In this document: piece by piece, positions 8,551-16,683 of the stretch | Layout: each line of letters opens with the position of its first letter | Position numbering within the stretch: the first letter of the stretch is position 1 | Assembly: GCA_902765225.1 (NCBI GenBank) | Contig: CACWYV010000001.1 | Location: 124,001 to 188,000, forward strand | Reading direction: 5' to 3' | Length of the DNA: 64,000 nucleotides | Source: Candidatus Avelusimicrobium intestinale | GTDB taxonomy: Bacteria; Elusimicrobiota; Elusimicrobia; Elusimicrobiales; Elusimicrobiaceae | The notes under the pieces: generated by a model | Databases searched by the model: none | What the model was told of the DNA's origin: nothing | The model's input: the letters and a program-made list of their open reading frames with translations, nothing else | Translations under genes and position numbers: made by a program

Positions 8551-8583
8551 AACTGCCGTCAGACGTTTTGTCTGACGGCAGTT
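8551..8583. terminator. Bidirectional terminator between convergent genes
   Basis: A perfect 14-bp stem AACTGCCGTCAGAC / GTCTGACGGCAGTT with a 5-base loop, flanked by short T runs on both strands. It lies between the plus-strand YgjP-like gene and the minus-strand trypsin-fold gene. Confidence 0.8.
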
Positions 8584-8612
8584 TCCCATATGTGGCTTTT
8601 GTTACCCCAAAT

Positions 8613-9356
8613 TTAGTCTAGGGAACGCACTAGGGCAAAAGCTCTTTCGGACACGTTTCCCCAAAGGTTTCTGTAAGTCGGAACACGGTTCTTCACTAAA
8701 GCCACCAAGTATCCCCGATAGAATAACGGCTCGCCTATTTCTAATTGCGGTTCTCCGTGCAAATGTCCTATCCGGTAGCGGTGTTTCGGGGCAACCCCAC
8801 GGGCCCGAAACCACTGTTCTAAAAAAGCAGTCATCGGTTCCCCATACATCTCCTGCAGAGTCCTTCCTTTATCTATTTCCCCGATTACCGCACTTTTCAA
8901 CCCGTTTACAACACGCGTATTTATCGTAATCCAAGCGACATCCTCTTTTAAGGCGACGTTTCGTAAATCTGTCTGGTATTCTTGCCCATTGGCAAAATGT
9001 AATACCAGTTGCGAAACGGCAAATTCCCCATGCGCTAAACAAACGGACGGAACCACTACTTGTTCACCTTTATTCACCAATACCCCCCGGCATTGTTTTT
9101 GGGCGTGTTCCACCCGGAGTATTTGGTTAGGATTGGCCGGACGGCGCGGCGTGCGCAGCATACGTTCGCGCAAATAGATTGTTTTTTGGAAGTGCGTTGT
9201 TACTTGCACTTGATAGGCCGGAACCATTTGGGCCGCGGCTACCGCGCGTGCTATTTTTAATTCCAGCGTGGAATGGGCCGAGGCAGAAGTGCCGATAAGC
9301 ACTCCCAAAACCGCGGCCAAGAAACTACGGATATGTTTTGTTTGTCTTATTTGCAT
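8613..9356 (-). CDS. Secreted protein with a degenerate trypsin-like fold
   Basis: A 247-residue protein with a signal peptide (about residues 1-27, ending SASAHS). I do not know a named family, but its layout matches an S1 trypsin-like domain. CRGVLVNKGEQVVVPSVC at 89-106 keeps the two cysteines that flank the catalytic histidine in trypsin, but the histidine is Val105. EDVAWITI (D139) matches the catalytic aspartate strand. LEIGEPLFYRG at 205-215 matches GDSGGPL, with Ile in place of the catalytic serine. If the alignment is right it is an inactive pseudoprotease, perhaps a binding protein. The start at 9356 has an AAGGG Shine-Dalgarno; the frame upstream of it lacks one. Confidence 0.55.
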   Translation of the reverse strand: MQIRQTKHIRSFLAAVLGVLIGTSASAHSTLELKIARAVAAAQMVPAYQVQVTTHFQKTIYLRERMLRTPRRPANPNQILRVEHAQKQCRGVLVNKGEQVVVPSVCLAHGEFAVSQLVLHFANGQEYQTDLRNVALKEDVAWITINTRVVNGLKSAVIGEIDKGRTLQEMYGEPMTAFLEQWFRARGVAPKHRYRIGHLHGEPQLEIGEPLFYRGYLVALVKNRVPTYRNLWGNVSERAFALVRSLD

Positions 9357-9397
9357 ATTTTTACCCTTTAATAATAGGATAATTATATTATACAAAA

Positions 9398-9413
9398 GTT
9401 AGTCAAAACTAAC
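9398..9413 (-). promoter_or_regulatory. Palindromic operator candidate, copy 1
   Basis: GTTAGTCAAAACTAAC, with 5-bp arms GTTAG/CTAAC. On the minus strand it lies just upstream of a TATAAT box for the trypsin-fold gene, where a repressor or activator would act. A second, partly matching copy lies about 75 bases further upstream. Confidence 0.45.
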
Positions 9414-9472
9414 AAATATTTTTTTAACATTATTCTTACGATAATAATATTTATTATTATTTATAAAATAAA

Positions 9473-9487
9473 GTTAGTTAAAACTAT
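9473..9487 (-). promoter_or_regulatory. Palindromic operator candidate, copy 2
   Basis: GTTAGTTAAAACTAT repeats the left arm and core of copy 1 (GTTAG, AAAACTA), with a weaker right arm. The copies are 75 bases apart, about seven helical turns, in an AT-rich stretch. Confidence 0.35.
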
Positions 9488-9491
9488 ATTT

Positions 9492-10016
9492 TTAAAACAG
9501 CCAAAACCCCGCACCCGCACTTAACAACAACGCTGTAACCGGCCCGGCTTTACGCGCTCCGACGAGCACAAAGGTGAGTAAGAAAAGGAACACGCTTCTA
9601 TAATCCGCCAGATTTTCGCTATTACATAATACCAGGGCAGCGGCCGCAATCAGCCCCACCACCGCCAGACGTAAAATGTGTAATACTCCCTGCATACGCC
9701 GTGTATGCCGATACCGCAGGAAAAAATTTCCCAACCATACCAACAGAAAAAATGACGGCAAACAAACCGCTACCGTTGCCACCAATGCCCCCCACACGTC
9801 CCCCGCAGCCATATACCCTGTGTAGGTAGCCATATTGATACCCACCGGGCCCGGCGTAACCTGGCTGACGGCTACCATGTCGGTAAATTGGGAAGTCGTC
9901 AGCCAACTTTGTTTGAAAACTACTTCGTTTTGCAGAAACGAAATCATAGCGTATCCGCCGCCAAAATTAAACAGACCGATTTTTAAAAAAGTAATAAACA
10001 ACCGTAAATAAATCAT
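9492..10016 (-). CDS. chrA: Chromate transporter ChrA half, second subunit
   Basis: A 174-residue membrane protein of the short-chain ChrA type. The signature FNFGGGYAMISFLQNEVV and VSQVTPGPVGINMATYTGY occur near the N-terminus, and about five membrane segments follow. Short ChrA proteins act as heterologous pairs in the inner membrane to export chromate; in non-contaminated habitats the real substrate may be another anion. The start overlaps the stop of the partner gene by four bases (ATGA), so the two are coupled. Confidence 0.9.
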   Translation of the reverse strand: MIYLRLFITFLKIGLFNFGGGYAMISFLQNEVVFKQSWLTTSQFTDMVAVSQVTPGPVGINMATYTGYMAAGDVWGALVATVAVCLPSFFLLVWLGNFFLRYRHTRRMQGVLHILRLAVVGLIAAAALVLCNSENLADYRSVFLFLLTFVLVGARKAGPVTALLLSAGAGFWLF

Positions 10017-10552
10017 TTATTCTCCCGACGTACCGCATACCAATACCCGCCCATACACGCAGCCAAAATAATATACACCGGCGAAACCCGCCCCAACCAC
10101 ACAAGTAATGCCGCCGTGACCGGCAACCACATGGTTTTCCAATGGACGCGGGCTTCTTGGGCCAGACGGAAAACCGGCACGGCAATCAAAGCAATCACCG
10201 CCGGACGAACGCCCTTAAAAATACGGAGGATGACAGGGTTATCTTGGTAATTATGAAAGAAAACGGCAATCAGTAAAATGATCAAAAATGACGGTAACGC
10301 CGCCCCCAAGGCCGCAAACAAACTGCCTCCCCTGTGCGCCCGCCGATACCCCACCAGGATAGCCACATTCATAGCCAGAATTCCGGGAGCCACCTGCGCC
10401 AGCGCCAACACATCCAAAAAATCGCGGCGGGATAACCACCTCCGCTTATCTACAATTTCCTGTTCCATCAGCGGCAACATGGCATATCCGCCCCCTAATG
10501 TGAACAATCCGATTTTGGCAAACACGTAAAAGAGAGAAGCATATGTAAACAT
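10013..10552 (-). CDS. chrA: Chromate transporter ChrA half, first subunit
   Basis: A 179-residue membrane protein homologous to its partner, with FTLGGGYAMLPLMEQEIV and LAQVAPGILAMNVAILVGY near the N-terminus. In this family the two halves insert in opposite topologies and work together. It follows the XRE regulator gene by 12 bases on the same strand, so the regulator and the pair may be one operon. No chromate-specific regulator (ChrB) is seen. Confidence 0.9.
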   Translation of the reverse strand: MFTYASLFYVFAKIGLFTLGGGYAMLPLMEQEIVDKRRWLSRRDFLDVLALAQVAPGILAMNVAILVGYRRAHRGGSLFAALGAALPSFLIILLIAVFFHNYQDNPVILRIFKGVRPAVIALIAVPVFRLAQEARVHWKTMWLPVTAALLVWLGRVSPVYIILAACMGGYWYAVRRENK

Positions 10553-10564
10553 ACGTCTATTGTA

Positions 10565-10831
10565 CTATTTAACAGGAAAATCCAACAATTGGCCAGGGGA
10601 AATATGAAGACCCTCCGCTATTTTGCGGATATTCAGAAGGGCCAGGTTGCGCTCGCCGCGCTCCACTCCACCCATATATGTACGGTCCAACCCCACTTCT
10701 AATGCAAAATCCTCCTGGGAAAACCCAGCTTCCTTGCGCAACTGCCGCACACGCGTGCCAAACGCTTGCAGATATTTTCTGTCCTTGCGGGAATAGGTAT
10801 TTTTCATACCTAAAAAATACCTGTTTGACAT
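10565..10831 (-). CDS. XRE-family helix-turn-helix regulator
   Basis: An 88-residue DNA-binding protein made almost only of one Cro/C1-type HTH domain (residues about 24-80: [20 protein letters not shown], then [12 protein letters not shown]). There is no ligand domain. It lies upstream of the two chrA genes and divergent from a pilin gene. Two direct repeats sit directly in front of its start and may be its own operator. The start could be the ATG at 10831 or one at 10807; neither has a strong Shine-Dalgarno. Confidence 0.85.
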   Translation of the reverse strand: MSNRYFLGMKNTYSRKDRKYLQAFGTRVRQLRKEAGFSQEDFALEVGLDRTYMGGVERGERNLALLNIRKIAEGLHISPGQLLDFPVK

Positions 10832-10855
10832 CTATAAGTACACGGACTATAAGTA
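10832..10855. promoter_or_regulatory. Direct-repeat operator candidate between XRE gene and pilin
   Basis: CTATAAGTA occurs at 10832-10840 and again at 10847-10855, a 15-base period, in the 63-base gap between the divergent XRE gene and the pilin. The second copy overlaps the -35 region expected for the pilin promoter. The XRE protein is the natural candidate binder. Confidence 0.45.
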
Positions 10856-10866
10856 TCATTTTATGA

Positions 10867-10889
10867 TATAATATTTCTGTCTTGAGGAG
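10867..10889 (+). promoter_or_regulatory. -10 box and Shine-Dalgarno of the pilin gene
   Basis: TATAAT at 10867-10872 is preceded by a small palindrome ATCAT/ATGAT. A GAGGAG Shine-Dalgarno at 10884-10889 precedes the ATG at 10895. The -35 region is weak, consistent with a need for activation. Confidence 0.55.
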
Positions 10890-10894
10890 AAAAA

Positions 10895-11437
10895 ATGGAA
10901 AAGGGATTTACGTTAATTGAACTATTGGTGGTGGTACTGATTATTGGAATTTTGGCCTCTATTGCCGTGCCGCAATACCAAAAAGCGGTAGAACGGTCCC
11001 GCGCCACCCAAGCCCTTACCCTCTTGGCTACTGTTTCAAATGCTTACGCGGCCCATCACATGGCCTCCGGCACGTGGGCTACTTCTTTTGATGAATTGAC
11101 TGTAGATATCCCCTGGACAGGACGCACTAAATTTTTACCTGCTGAAAGAGACACCCGCTCCAACGGCACATGGTCTTTGGGCCTAGAGAATAGTTCTAAT
11201 TATGTGATTATTCGCGTAGGAAGAATTAACGGCAAGTACAAAGGGGCTGAATTTCACACCGTCTTTGTGAACCCCAACGGCATTCTCTCATCTCCGCATA
11301 CCTGGTGCGTTGAACGCAAAAGCGGTGCTAATTTTGTTTTTGATACAAATTTACCTCACGGTACCTACTGTGAAAAAATCATCAAGGGGACGTATCACAG
11401 TGAAGACGCGTGGAGCCGCATCTATAATTTACCCTAA
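10895..11437 (+). CDS. Type IV pilin-like protein
   Basis: A 180-residue prepilin. The leader is very short (MEKG), cleaved before Phe in KG/FTLIELLVVVLIIGILAS, with the conserved Glu5. The hydrophobic N-terminal helix runs to about residue 30, and a variable globular domain with two cysteines follows. The middle segment FDELTVDIPWTGR is shared with the pilin at 38,225. The product would be a subunit of a type IV pilus or a related secretion pseudopilus at the cell surface. It is a single gene facing the amidase gene, with only six bases between the stops and no visible terminator. Confidence 0.9.
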   Translation: MEKGFTLIELLVVVLIIGILASIAVPQYQKAVERSRATQALTLLATVSNAYAAHHMASGTWATSFDELTVDIPWTGRTKFLPAERDTRSNGTWSLGLENSSNYVIIRVGRINGKYKGAEFHTVFVNPNGILSSPHTWCVERKSGANFVFDTNLPHGTYCEKIIKGTYHSEDAWSRIYNLP

Positions 11438-11443
11438 AAACTG

Positions 11444-13111
11444 TTAGTTTATCCAACCTTCTTTTTGGGCGTAGTTGTGAATGCCGTTGTAGATCCCTTG
11501 GGCCATTTTTTTCTGCACGGCTTTTTGCACGAGCCGTTCGCGGTCGGCCTGGTTACTCAGATACCCCAATTCCACCAAAATAGCCGGGCTTTGTACCCCT
11601 TTGAGCACATAAAAGTTGGCCTGCCGCACGCTGGTATTTTTGATGGCAATACCCGTGCCGGATTGTTTCTCAATAGAATTACGCACATATCCGGCCAGTT
11701 TGGAACTCTCATTGACGTATTCGTTTTTGGCTAACGATTGCAACAACGCTTCCACAAAATTGTAGTGTACTTCTTCGTACTGCATAGCTTCGTTTTCCAA
11801 GGCAGCTGTATCGGCGGCTTCTTTATCGGTTGCTTTTTCGGAGCGGAAATACACCTCAAACCCGTGGGCGGTGCGGTTACGCGCAGCGTTGGCATGAACG
11901 GACACAAATAAGTCCGCCTTGAATTTGTTGGACATTTTGGAACGGTCCGATAAGGGAATAAAAACGTCAGTCGTGCGGGTCATTTTTACTTGAAAGCCGT
12001 TCTTTTTAAGCAGTTCCGTCAGCTCTTTGGCTACGGCCAAATTGATGTCTTTTTCGCGCACACGCACACGCACGGCTCCGGAATCTTTGCCCCCGTGCCC
12101 CGGGTCCACCATGATACGCATTTTTTTATGCACGGCAGAGATTTTGGTTTCCGGAGCTGCGCTGACAGACAGGGCCGTTGATTGACCGGCGGATTTAATT
12201 ACCGGACCTTGCTTAGCTGAAATAACCGCTCCCGCCGGCACTTCCATTTCTTCAAATCCGTCATCTACTTCTTCGTCCAACACAGACGGATTGGCAGCTG
12301 CTAACTCTTCCGTGGCATTCTCCGGCTCTTCCGGGAGATCCATCGCAGAAGTTAAATCGGTTTCGGCAGTCAAAATGGGCGCCAGCGGTTTAGCCGACAC
12401 GCGGAACAAAAGCCGTTTGTCTTGGCTTTCTACCGTCCACTTTTTCCCCTGTTTACCCAATACCGCCCGCAACACCGCCCCGCGCGGTTCTTGCCGCACG
12501 GAAGCAGAAGCCAGAAAGTCCGTCTTGAGCCGTAAGTTTTCATCCCGCTTGACGACAAAGTCCGGGAATACCACTTCCACCGTGTGGCCGTTGGGTTGCG
12601 AAGCCCGCCACAAGATTGTCCGGCGGGCATCAAATGCTAGCTGGGTTTCCTCGGTTGTAGAAATAGCATCCGTCCGTTCAAAGTCAAACGTGCGTTCCGC
12701 TTGCAACGCGGTTCCCGTCCACGAAATTTCTTTGGAAACGGCTTGTTGGAAAGATGGCAACAAGAAGAAATCCACCGGTACGAACAAGCGGTTTTTCACC
12801 GCTTGCACCGGCCCCGTCAATTGGGTCGGCTGCCCGTTGAGCATATAATCAGCCGAGTCAGCCGTAAACAACGCCGTAAAACCGGGCGCGGAAACTTTGG
12901 TCTGTTTGGAGCGGGCAAATACTACCACGTTCGCCCCTAACTTGCGCGCTGCTTTTTGAACGTCCACATACGTTACTTCGTCCTTAGATAGGGTATCTAT
13001 CGTGCCGGCACGGTCGCCATATATTTGCAATGATGCCCGCTGTTGGCTATATCCTGTTTGAGCCAACATCCCTAATATAACGGCGAAAAAGAACGGTACA
13101 AGTCGTTTCAT
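11444..13111 (-). CDS. N-acetylmuramoyl-L-alanine amidase
   Basis: A 555-residue periplasmic cell-wall hydrolase. It has a signal peptide (residues 1-22), an N-terminal region like copper-amine-oxidase-N domains (about 30-120), a beta-rich AMIN-like region (about 150-245), an acidic Ala/Glu/Pro linker (about 250-320), and a C-terminal Amidase_3 domain (about 330-550). The zinc-binding start IMVDPGHGGKDSGA and the FVSVHANAA and ILVELGYLSN motifs are present. It cuts the amide bond between MurNAc and the stem peptide, usually at division or remodelling. It is the last gene of the long run that begins with ribosomal protein genes. Confidence 0.92.
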   Translation of the reverse strand: MKRLVPFFFAVILGMLAQTGYSQQRASLQIYGDRAGTIDTLSKDEVTYVDVQKAARKLGANVVVFARSKQTKVSAPGFTALFTADSADYMLNGQPTQLTGPVQAVKNRLFVPVDFFLLPSFQQAVSKEISWTGTALQAERTFDFERTDAISTTEETQLAFDARRTILWRASQPNGHTVEVVFPDFVVKRDENLRLKTDFLASASVRQEPRGAVLRAVLGKQGKKWTVESQDKRLLFRVSAKPLAPILTAETDLTSAMDLPEEPENATEELAAANPSVLDEEVDDGFEEMEVPAGAVISAKQGPVIKSAGQSTALSVSAAPETKISAVHKKMRIMVDPGHGGKDSGAVRVRVREKDINLAVAKELTELLKKNGFQVKMTRTTDVFIPLSDRSKMSNKFKADLFVSVHANAARNRTAHGFEVYFRSEKATDKEAADTAALENEAMQYEEVHYNFVEALLQSLAKNEYVNESSKLAGYVRNSIEKQSGTGIAIKNTSVRQANFYVLKGVQSPAILVELGYLSNQADRERLVQKAVQKKMAQGIYNGIHNYAQKEGWIN

Positions 13112-13141
13112 ACAGTTACCTTCCCGGCCAAAGCCGGGCCT

Positions 13142-14596
13142 TTATTCCAGTACAATTTTGTAATCTTCCCACACCAACTGCGGATCGGCCTGAATTTTCA
13201 ACGCACGGTGAATATTCTTTTCAATTTCATCTTGCCGCTGTTTAATGGCTTCGGCCAATGTCGGGTGAAGGACCAAGCGTAAATTCCCACCGGGGCGCCC
13301 GTTGGTCAAATCGTAAATTTCACGCTGGATTTTAATGCGCATACTTTCAGCCGACAAGACCCGCCCCGAACCGTGACATTGGGGGCATTCTTCGCTGATA
13401 AAACTGCCGGTACTGGCACGCTTGCGCTCGCGTGTCATCTCCACCAGGCCCAACCGCGTAATGGGCAAAATACGGATTTTGGCCCGATCCCCGCGAACGG
13501 CTTCGGAAAGAGCCTCCACCACCCGGTGGCGGCTGGATGCTTTGCGCATATCAATAAAGTCAATCACAATAATCCCGCCGATATTGCGCAAGCGCAACTG
13601 GTGGGCAATTTCCCGCGCGGCTTCAATATTCGTTTGGGTGACGGTTTCTTCTTGGGATTTACTGCCCGTAAATTTACCCGTATTCACGTCAATCGCGCAC
13701 AAAGATTCCGCCTCTTGGATAATGATACTTCCGCCGTTGGGAAGGGGCAATTTAATTTTACGCAGGTTATCAATTTCCTGCTCCACGTTGTAGGCCTCAA
13801 AAATCGGTGTTTTGCCTTTGTATAATTTAACACGGTCAACTAATTCCGGCGAGTTTTTGCTGACAAACTCATACACCCGCTCGTAATCTTTTTGATTATC
13901 CAGCAGATACACCTTGGCATTTTCGGATAATACGTCCCGGGCAATTTGAAGCACGGCATCCATATCTTCGTGCAACAATTTGGGCGAATGGGAAGATTTA
14001 AATTTTTTAACGATAGATTGCCATTGGCGGTACAGATATTTTACTTCCCGTTCCAGTTCGTCTTTGCTGGCCTCTTCGGCTTCCGTACGGACAATACAAC
14101 CCATCCCGTCTAAATGTTTTTCGGCCAGGTCCTGCATAATATCGTTGAGTTTATGGCGCGCTTCGGAATCTTCAATATGCTTGGAAACTCCCACAAAACT
14201 CTGATACGGAGTTAACACCAAATAACGCCCGGGCAACGTAACATCCATCGTTACTTTCATCCCTTTGGTGCTGATTGCATCTTTCACCACCTGCACCATA
14301 ACTTCCTGTCCTTTGTGCAAGGCCTTATCAATGTTCTTTTTATCTCCGCCGACAACGTCCGAAATATACAAATACGCGTTCTTCTCATACCCGATGTTCA
14401 GAAATGCGCTGGAAATGCCCGGCAATACATTTTCTACCGTACCTTTGTAGATATTTCCCACAATGTTTAGTGCCCCGCGGCGTTCCCATACCAGTTCATT
14501 AACACGCCCGTCTTCCAAAATAGCGACGCGCGTTTCTTCAAACGAGGTATTTACTAATACTTCTACCGACGGAATTTCCTCAACGTTTTTACTCAT
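13142..14596 (-). CDS. rng: Ribonuclease G/E family protein
   Basis: A 484-residue endoribonuclease. The S1 RNA-binding domain occupies about residues 40-120, followed by the catalytic region with CAIDVNTGKF and VIDFIDMR, and a zinc-link-like CPQCHGSGRV near residue 405. The length fits RNase G (no long C-terminal scaffold as in E. coli RNase E). It processes rRNA and mRNA. The ATG at 14596 has an AGAGGA Shine-Dalgarno; an upstream in-frame TTG lacks support. It follows the TIGR03936-type gene, an arrangement common in bacteria. Confidence 0.94.
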   Translation of the reverse strand: MSKNVEEIPSVEVLVNTSFEETRVAILEDGRVNELVWERRGALNIVGNIYKGTVENVLPGISSAFLNIGYEKNAYLYISDVVGGDKKNIDKALHKGQEVMVQVVKDAISTKGMKVTMDVTLPGRYLVLTPYQSFVGVSKHIEDSEARHKLNDIMQDLAEKHLDGMGCIVRTEAEEASKDELEREVKYLYRQWQSIVKKFKSSHSPKLLHEDMDAVLQIARDVLSENAKVYLLDNQKDYERVYEFVSKNSPELVDRVKLYKGKTPIFEAYNVEQEIDNLRKIKLPLPNGGSIIIQEAESLCAIDVNTGKFTGSKSQEETVTQTNIEAAREIAHQLRLRNIGGIIVIDFIDMRKASSRHRVVEALSEAVRGDRAKIRILPITRLGLVEMTRERKRASTGSFISEECPQCHGSGRVLSAESMRIKIQREIYDLTNGRPGGNLRLVLHPTLAEAIKQRQDEIEKNIHRALKIQADPQLVWEDYKIVLE

Positions 14597-14629
14597 ATTC
14601 AAATCCTCTCTTGGGGACGGCTGCCCCGG

Positions 14630-15337
14630 TTACATTGGGTGAAATTCGCCTTGCGAATCTTGCCAATATAAAGTTTGCCGTGTAAAAATAAGTTCTTCCA
14701 ATTGAAACGAATCTCCCGGCGCGGGGACCTCAATCCCCAACCACGCCGCAATTACCCACTGCGCAGGCACCCACTTGTTTTTTACCGGCACCAACGTCAG
14801 TGCAACTTCCTGTGGGGAAAGGGTAACGGCTTCCCGCACGAACGGCCTAAGAGATTGTTGGTTCACAATCCCGTTGTCCGCCCGCAGCGAAACGTATATA
14901 TCCTTCGCCCCAGCCCATACTTCTATGGGCACCAACTCCCGCCCGGTTTCAGCCAGCGATACAAAATCGCCCTGTACCCGGTACCTGGCCGCGGCTGCCA
15001 AGTTCTGCACGGAAGGCAAGGGATAAGGGACTCGCACCACTTGCAAAATTTCCAGCCCCGGCGGGGCTCCTTGCACAAGGGCGCGGGTTACTTCTTCCCG
15101 GCTGTAGCGTTTGCGCAGATAAATGTCCACATACTCGCGTTCGGTTCGCATATCTTGGGCGGCGGCCGGCCCGTAGGCAAACCGCGGCCAGTGCGGATTT
15201 ACTTTGGCAGGCTCTGTAGCCAACCCCGAAGCAAGTATCATTTTCCGTACCGCGTTAAAAATGTTCAAGTGTTTCGCCGGATCTTGAGCCCACCGGAACA
15301 CTATACGCATTTTATAAATTTTTGGCGTGTTTATCAT
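14630..15337 (-). CDS. TIGR03936-type radical-SAM-linked protein (DUF2344)
   Basis: About 235 residues. The N-terminal KMRIVFRWAQDPAKHLN, followed by a helix-strand pattern, resembles the family that often sits next to or is fused with a radical SAM protein (TIGR03960) and near rng and rplU. No radical SAM partner is adjacent here. The start at 15337 overlaps the end of rodA little; the longer frame to 15526 lies inside rodA and is unlikely. Function is unknown; the family has been linked to RNA modification by context only. The family call is moderately sure. Confidence 0.6.
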   Translation of the reverse strand: MINTPKIYKMRIVFRWAQDPAKHLNIFNAVRKMILASGLATEPAKVNPHWPRFAYGPAAAQDMRTEREYVDIYLRKRYSREEVTRALVQGAPPGLEILQVVRVPYPLPSVQNLAAAARYRVQGDFVSLAETGRELVPIEVWAGAKDIYVSLRADNGIVNQQSLRPFVREAVTLSPQEVALTLVPVKNKWVPAQWVIAAWLGIEVPAPGDSFQLEELIFTRQTLYWQDSQGEFHPM

Positions 15338-15342
15338 CTTTT

Positions 15343-16683
15343 TTATGCCCTCAAACGGCGCGCATGAACCGATTGCACTACCCCCAATGCCCATAAACTG
15401 GCCACCAGGTTTGAACCTCCGTAAGAGATAAACGGTAACGGAATGCCCGCCACCGGTACAATACCGATAAGCATCCCGTAATTTACCAACATGTAGGTGA
15501 AGAACATCCCAAAGATGCCGGCACATACCAAATAACCGTAACGGTCACTGGATGTATAGGCTATGGCAACAATACGCCATAACACTATCAAATACAACCC
15601 CAGGACCACTAGCGTACCCAACAACCCCAGTTCCTCTCCTACTACCGCCAAAATAAAATCGGTGTGGCGCTCCGGCACAAATCCTAAGCGGGATTGTGTG
15701 CCCGAAAACAGCCCTTTCCCCGTCATACCGCCTGCCCCCATGGCAATCTGCGCTTGCAATACGTTATACCCCGCCCCGCGCGGATCGGATTTAGGGGCCA
15801 AAAACGCTTCCACCCGTTTACGTTGGTGTGGCTTCATTTGGTGCTCTACAAAAATTCCTCCGCCAAGCCCCATTAACACCACTAAGGAAGCCAATACAAA
15901 ATAAAACGAGGGCAAAAATACACGCAAATACCTAAAAAACCACCAAAGTACATACCCCAACAGTATAACCGATACGGCAAACCCCGCTATATACCAAGCG
16001 TTATGGGCCAGCCCGTGGAAAACCCGTACCCAGGCATAATCCAGTAATTCCGGGTGTAAATAGATATACGTCCACGAAATGGTAAAAAACCCTGACACAA
16101 AAACCAATAACGCAATCATGGACAAATAAAATACATTGACCCCGGCACAATACAAAAGCACCATCAACGCCGGCAGCGTTACCACAACGGAAGAAAAATC
16201 CGGTTGCATCATAATCAGCCCGAACACCGGGGCCAATAATAATCCCAAACTAAATAACGAAGAAATATCCCGGCTACGCCGGCCGCGCAGATTCAGAAAG
16301 GCCGCCGCCACTAAAATCAAACACACCCGGCAAATTTCAGAGGGCTGCATGGAAAAAAACGGGAATACAAACCACGAGCGCGATCCCCGTTGGTACGACC
16401 CGAACAACAACACGCCCACCAATAAGAGCAAGATAAAACCATACATGTACTTCCACTGTTCCCCAAAAATTTGGTAATTAAAACTCCAACCGATAAAAAA
16501 CGCCAATGCCCCCACCGGTAAAGCCACCAAATGAGTACGCACAACCGGATTGCTCCAGGATATACTGTTCACGGCCGACATGATGCAACACGCCCCCAAC
16601 AATACGAGTGCCGCCATGGCCCCAAAGAGCAGATAATCCATCCGGCTCCGGCTGGCGCTTAACTGCTTAAAACTAGGCATCAT
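15343..16683 (-). CDS. rodA: Rod shape-determining peptidoglycan polymerase RodA
   Basis: A 446-residue SEDS-family membrane protein with about ten membrane segments. The C-terminal signature PFISYGGSNLVASL and GEELGLLG are present, as is the extracytoplasmic region between about residues 265 and 330. It polymerises glycan strands in the elongasome with PBP2. It is longer than the usual 370-380 residues, with extra hydrophobic sequence near residues 195-250. It overlaps the mrdA stop by 11 bases, so the two are coupled. Confidence 0.95.
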   Translation of the reverse strand: MMPSFKQLSASRSRMDYLLFGAMAALVLLGACCIMSAVNSISWSNPVVRTHLVALPVGALAFFIGWSFNYQIFGEQWKYMYGFILLLLVGVLLFGSYQRGSRSWFVFPFFSMQPSEICRVCLILVAAAFLNLRGRRSRDISSLFSLGLLLAPVFGLIMMQPDFSSVVVTLPALMVLLYCAGVNVFYLSMIALLVFVSGFFTISWTYIYLHPELLDYAWVRVFHGLAHNAWYIAGFAVSVILLGYVLWWFFRYLRVFLPSFYFVLASLVVLMGLGGGIFVEHQMKPHQRKRVEAFLAPKSDPRGAGYNVLQAQIAMGAGGMTGKGLFSGTQSRLGFVPERHTDFILAVVGEELGLLGTLVVLGLYLIVLWRIVAIAYTSSDRYGYLVCAGIFGMFFTYMLVNYGMLIGIVPVAGIPLPFISYGGSNLVASLWALGVVQSVHARRLRA

